Shown one piece after another: positions 8,531 to 10,139 of a stretch of 10,139 bases of DNA. This DNA is from Elusimicrobiota bacterium (GTDB lineage: Bacteria > CG03), in NCBI GenBank assembly GCA_021161625.1, contig JAGHAG010000054.1:1-10139 (forward strand). The letters run 5' to 3'. Position numbers and translations under genes: made by a program. Below the pieces are notes generated by a model, which searched no databases, was not told the DNA's origin, and was given only the letters and a program-made list of their open reading frames with translations. Numbering within the stretch: position 1 is the stretch's first letter; every line of letters starts with the position of its first letter.

Positions 8531-8638
8531 TGGATAGAGGACAGAGGAAAGATAGTATGTCATTCCTGCGGAACTTGTCCTCGCGAAAGCGGGGAGCAGG
8601 AATCCAGAAAAATTACTGTCCTCTTTCCACTGTCCACT
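8529..8638. repeat. Nested palindromic element between rplU and rpmA
   Basis: This 110-bp element fills most of the 162-bp gap. Its outer arms, 8529-8548 and 8619-8638, are inverted repeats matching at 17 of 20 positions, and one mismatch is a G-T wobble. Each arm is itself a degenerate heptamer array: AGTGGAT, AGAGGAC, AGAGGAA on the left, and on the reverse strand of the right arm AGTGGAC, AGTGGAA, AGAGGAC. They enclose a second palindrome (8562-8603) ending in a GAAA-capped hairpin. There is no coding capacity and no T-run, so it is not a standard terminator. It resembles a small non-autonomous palindromic repeat (MITE/REP-like); I cannot name a family. As RNA it would fold 27 nt ahead of the rpmA start. 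Confidence 0.65.
8562..8603. repeat. Inner GC-rich hairpin with GAAA tetraloop
   Basis: ATTCCTGC (8562-8569) pairs perfectly with GCAGGAAT (8596-8603). Inside it CCTCGC (8579-8584) pairs with GCGGGG (8589-8594), with one G-U wobble, around a GAAA loop (8585-8588). A 9-nt bulge (8570-8578) lies on the left side. The frame GTCATTCCTGC...GCAGGAATCCAG resembles ATTCC...GGAAT intergenic palindromes known from many bacteria, such as the neisserial dRS3 type. That resemblance is from memory, not from a search. Confidence 0.7.
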
Positions 8639-8665
8639 ATTCGCTAAACTGAAGAGGGGGTAATT

Positions 8666-8926
8666 ATGGCACATAAAAAAGGACAGGGTTCAACACAGAA
8701 TGGCAGGGATTCCTGTGGTAAGCGTCTTGGGGTAAAATGTTATGAAGGTCAGTTTGTCAGACCCGGAAGCATAATAGTAAGACAGAGAGGGACAAGAATT
8801 TATCCTGGTTTTAATGTTGGCCTTGGCAGAGATGGGACGATTTTTTCAAAAGTGGAAGGCACGGTTCAATTTTATACAAAATCAGGAAGAAAATTTGTTT
8901 CAGTAAAATCTCAGGCAACAAGTTAG
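8666..8926 (+). CDS. rpmA: 50S ribosomal protein L27
   Basis: L27 is an 86-residue 50S protein whose N-terminal tail reaches toward the peptidyl-transferase centre and helps position tRNA ends. The sequence opens directly with MAHKKGQGSTQNGRDS, so it lacks the cleavable N-terminal extension found in Firmicutes, which is removed by the Prp protease. Further family motifs are GKRLGVKCYEGQFV, GSIIVRQRGTRIYPG (usually RQRGTKFHPG) and NVGLGRDGTIFSKVEG. The family's common AHKKGGGS or AHKKAGGS appears here as AHKKGQGS. A Shine-Dalgarno-like AGAGGGGG (8653-8660) lies 5 nt before the ATG. The rplU-rpmA-obg order is the classic cluster, but the usual short rplU-rpmA gap is here expanded to 162 nt by the palindromic element. 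Confidence 0.97.
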   Translation: MAHKKGQGSTQNGRDSCGKRLGVKCYEGQFVRPGSIIVRQRGTRIYPGFNVGLGRDGTIFSKVEGTVQFYTKSGRKFVSVKSQATS

Positions 8927-8951
8927 TTTTTTTGTTTTCAATTTTTAACTC
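8927..8951 (+). other. T-rich rpmA-obg spacer without Shine-Dalgarno
   Basis: The 25 nt between the rpmA stop and the obg ATG are nearly all T, with no AGGAGG-like purine run, although other genes here (rplL, rpoC, rpmA) have one. There is no stem before the T-run, so I do not call a terminator. The spacer can be divided into T-rich octamers ending in TTTTAACT (8943-8950); TTTTTAACT also occurs in the repeats downstream of obg. That link is weak. Confidence 0.4.
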
Positions 8952-9932
8952 ATGAAGTCAAATTTCGTAGATGAGGTAAAAATTTTTGTCAAGGCAGGAC
9001 GTGGGGGAAATGGTTGTCTTGCTTTCAGAAGGGAAAAATTTGTTCCAAAAGGTGGACCTTCAGGTGGAGATGGAGGAGATGGTGGAAATGTCTATCTTAA
9101 AGCAGAGAGAAATCTTTCAACCCTTTATGATTTTAAATTTCATCCACATTTTAAAGCAGAAAATGGAACACATGGAAAAGGGGATAACAAAAAAGGACGC
9201 AGGGGAGAAGACCTCATAATAAAAGTTCCCTGTGGAACAGAGGTTTACAAAAACAACTTTCTCATAGCAGACCTTGTGTATGATGGGGATGAGGTTCTTG
9301 TTGCAAAAGGTGGCAGAGGTGGCAGAGGCAATGCATCCTTTAAAAGCGCAACAAACCCGACTCCATATGAGGTTGAAGCAGGTGAAGATGGTGAGTATGC
9401 TCAGATAATTCTTAAACTGAAACTCATTGCAGATGTTGGACTGGTTGGTTTTCCCAATGCAGGAAAATCAACCTTTCTTTCCAAAATTTCAAATGCAAGA
9501 CCAAAAATTGCTGACTTTCCTTTTACAACATTAAAACCCAATCTGGGAGTGGCTAAGGTTGGTCTGGATGAAATCGCTTTTGCAGACCTTCCCGGAATAA
9601 TTGAAGACGCACACAGGGGGAAGGGGCTGGGTTTAAAATTTTTACAGCACATTGAAAGGGTGAAAGTTTTGCTTTTTCTCATAGATGTTTTTGGCTATTC
9701 TGAAAGAGGAAATCCATACAGGGATTTTCAAATTTTAAAAAAAGAAATTCAGGAATACAACCCCTTTATTCTTGAAAAACCCTTGGTGATTGTTTTAAAC
9801 AAAATGGATATTGAAGGAAGCAGAAAAATTGCAGAGAGTTTTCCTGAAAAGCACTTTGAAATCTCAGCAAAAACAGGTGAAAACATAAATTCTGTTCTTG
9901 AATACCTCTATTACAGATATTTAAAAATGTAA
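8952..9932 (+). CDS. obg: Obg-family GTPase, 50S assembly
   Basis: This is a 326-residue GTPase that binds the maturing 50S subunit and takes part in late ribosome assembly and stress signalling. The N-terminal glycine-rich Obg fold spans about residues 4-157 (FVDEVKIFVKAGRGGNGCLA, GGPSGGDGGDGGNV, KGGRGGRGNASF). The G domain follows: G1 GFPNAGKST (166-174, K172), G2 FPFTT (189-193), G3 DLPG (212-215) followed by IIEDAHRGKGLG, G4 NKMD (283-286) and G5 SAK (305-307). The protein ends soon after G5, so the extra C-terminal domain of B. subtilis Obg (428 residues) and the acidic tail of E. coli ObgE (390 residues) are absent; short forms are common. The start MKSNFVDE aligns with the usual MKFVDE start, but the upstream 25 nt are T-rich with no Shine-Dalgarno. 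The stop overlaps a 14-bp repeat. Confidence 0.96.
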   Translation: MKSNFVDEVKIFVKAGRGGNGCLAFRREKFVPKGGPSGGDGGDGGNVYLKAERNLSTLYDFKFHPHFKAENGTHGKGDNKKGRRGEDLIIKVPCGTEVYKNNFLIADLVYDGDEVLVAKGGRGGRGNASFKSATNPTPYEVEAGEDGEYAQIILKLKLIADVGLVGFPNAGKSTFLSKISNARPKIADFPFTTLKPNLGVAKVGLDEIAFADLPGIIEDAHRGKGLGLKFLQHIERVKVLLFLIDVFGYSERGNPYRDFQILKKEIQEYNPFILEKPLVIVLNKMDIEGSRKIAESFPEKHFEISAKTGENINSVLEYLYYRYLKM

Positions 9933-9960
9933 AATTAAAAGTGTAAAATTAAAAATGTAG
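9923..9960 (+). repeat. 14-bp AT-rich tandem repeat overlapping the obg stop
   Basis: AAAAATGTAAAATT (9923-9936) is followed by AAAAGTGTAAAATT (9937-9950), matching at 13 of 14 positions, and a partial third unit AAAAATGTAG (9951-9960). The first unit contains the last obg codons (K, M) and the TAA stop. This parallels the repeat that starts across the rplU stop. Confidence 0.7.
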
Positions 9961-9962
9961 TT

Positions 9963-9978
9963 GCAAAGCTTGCTTTGC
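9963..9978. repeat. Short perfect inverted repeat after obg
   Basis: GCAAAGC (9963-9969) and GCTTTGC (9972-9978) are perfect inverted repeats separated by TT. The sequence after it on the + strand is A-rich rather than T-rich, so it is not an intrinsic terminator for obg. Its role is unknown. Confidence 0.5.
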
Positions 9979-9979
9979 C

Positions 9980-10094
9980 AAAAAGTTGATAAGATGACAA
10001 GTAGAAAAGTGAAAAAGGGGAGAACCCCCTACTGTTTCTCCCCCCTTTTAGGGGGGAGATTGAGAGGGGGGACTTATCAACTTGTCAACTTTTT
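9980..10094. repeat. Second nested palindromic element, downstream of obg
   Basis: The outer arms 9980-10002 and 10072-10094 are inverted repeats matching at 20 of 23 positions, one mismatch being a G-T wobble. They enclose a 69-bp centre with two nested GC-rich palindromes: CCCCCT (10025-10030) with AGGGGG (10065-10070), and the hairpin 10037-10059. Total length (115 bp) and layout closely match the element at 8529-8638, although the core sequence differs. No ORF and no T-run was seen. A non-autonomous palindromic repeat is the best reading. Confidence 0.65.
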
Positions 10095-10111
10095 AACTTG
10101 TTAACTAACTA
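9984..10111. repeat. Inverted arrays of degenerate octamers
   Basis: On the left, four octamers with consensus AGTKGAYA-like start at 9984 (AGTTGATA), 9992 (AGATGACA), 10000 and 10008. On the right, five octamers run from 10072 (ACTTATCA), 10080 (ACTTGTCA), 10088 (ACTTTTTA) and 10096 (ACTTGTTA) to 10111. Read on the reverse strand, the right array gives the same AGTTGAYA motif. The arrays form the outer arms of the palindromic element and extend beyond its right arm. Confidence 0.6.
10037..10059. repeat. GC-rich hairpin in the obg downstream region
   Basis: TCTCCCCCC (10037-10045) and GGGGGGAGA (10051-10059) form a perfect 9-bp stem with a TTTTA loop. It is the strongest secondary structure downstream of obg and could stop 3' exonucleases. 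It lacks a following T-run on either strand, so it is not called as a rho-independent terminator. Confidence 0.6.
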
Positions 10112-10122
10112 AAAGTGATATG

Positions 10123-10139
10123 GAGACAAGAAAATAAAG
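10123..10139 (+). repeat. Near copy of the post-rplU repeat, cut by the window end
   Basis: The last 17 bases match 8500-8516 in the same orientation at 15 of 17 positions; the 15-base core GACAAGAAAAYAAAG differs at one base. The copy may continue past the window. The sequence is A-rich, so chance similarity is more likely than for a mixed sequence. Confidence 0.45.

Noticed and set aside
8529..8638. Complete insertion sequence
   Set aside because: At 110 bp it has no room for a transposase, and no clear target-site duplication flanks it.
8927..8941. T-run as terminator between rpmA and obg
   Set aside because: No stem-forming sequence precedes it; the nearby AACAA/TTGTT pairing is short and AT-only.
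9963..9978. Terminator hairpin directly after obg
   Set aside because: The stem is only 7 bp with a 2-nt loop, and A-rich sequence follows on the + strand.
10037..10059. Rho-independent terminator after obg
   Set aside because: The stem is strong, but it is followed by GATTGAGAGG rather than a T-run, and the reverse strand has none either. It also lies about 100 nt beyond the stop, inside a larger palindrome.
9984..10111. CRISPR array
   Set aside because: The units are 8 bp, contiguous and degenerate, with no spacers of regular length, and the two sides are inverted. No cas gene is present.

Overview
The window is a compact block of housekeeping genes, all on the + strand: rplL (L7/L12), rpoB, rpoC, rplU (L21), rpmA (L27) and obg. 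It comes from an AT-rich bacterium. RpoC carries the large insertion in the trigger loop (SI3 type) that is typical of many diderm (Gram-negative-type) lineages. RpoB has a helical insertion in the flap region and an N-terminal motif (QEDVPPE) that recalls PVC/Omnitrophota-like and related uncultivated lineages. The phylum guess is an impression from the proteins and is low confidence.

Layout. Positions 1-8503 are almost without spacers. rplL overlaps rpoB by 4 nt (ATGA). rpoB and rpoC are 10 nt apart. rpoC and rplU are 2 nt apart if the Shine-Dalgarno-supported ATG of rplU is used. A 162-nt gap follows, filled by short degenerate repeats and a nested palindrome. Next come rpmA, a 25-nt T-rich spacer without a Shine-Dalgarno, and obg, ending at 9932. 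The last 207 nt hold no gene that I can see, only tandem short repeats, small hairpins and a second nested palindrome.

How the genes work together. L7/L12 is the factor-recruiting stalk of the 50S subunit. RpoB and RpoC form the catalytic core of RNA polymerase. L21 and L27 are 50S proteins, and Obg is a GTPase of late 50S assembly. The window therefore joins the usual end of the rplJL-rpoBC cluster to the usual rplU-rpmA-obg cluster. In most bacteria rpoC is followed instead by rpsL-rpsG-fusA-tuf, so this junction is the main oddity of gene order.

The most interesting non-coding signal is a pair of elements of about 110-115 bp (8529-8638 and 9980-10094). They share one architecture: outer inverted arms built from degenerate 7- or 8-bp tandem units, enclosing a GC-rich palindrome. 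AT-rich repeats that start in the last codons of the upstream gene lie beside both. They look like a family of small non-autonomous palindromic repeats. I see no transposase, CRISPR array, phage gene, defence gene or other novel protein system in this window.
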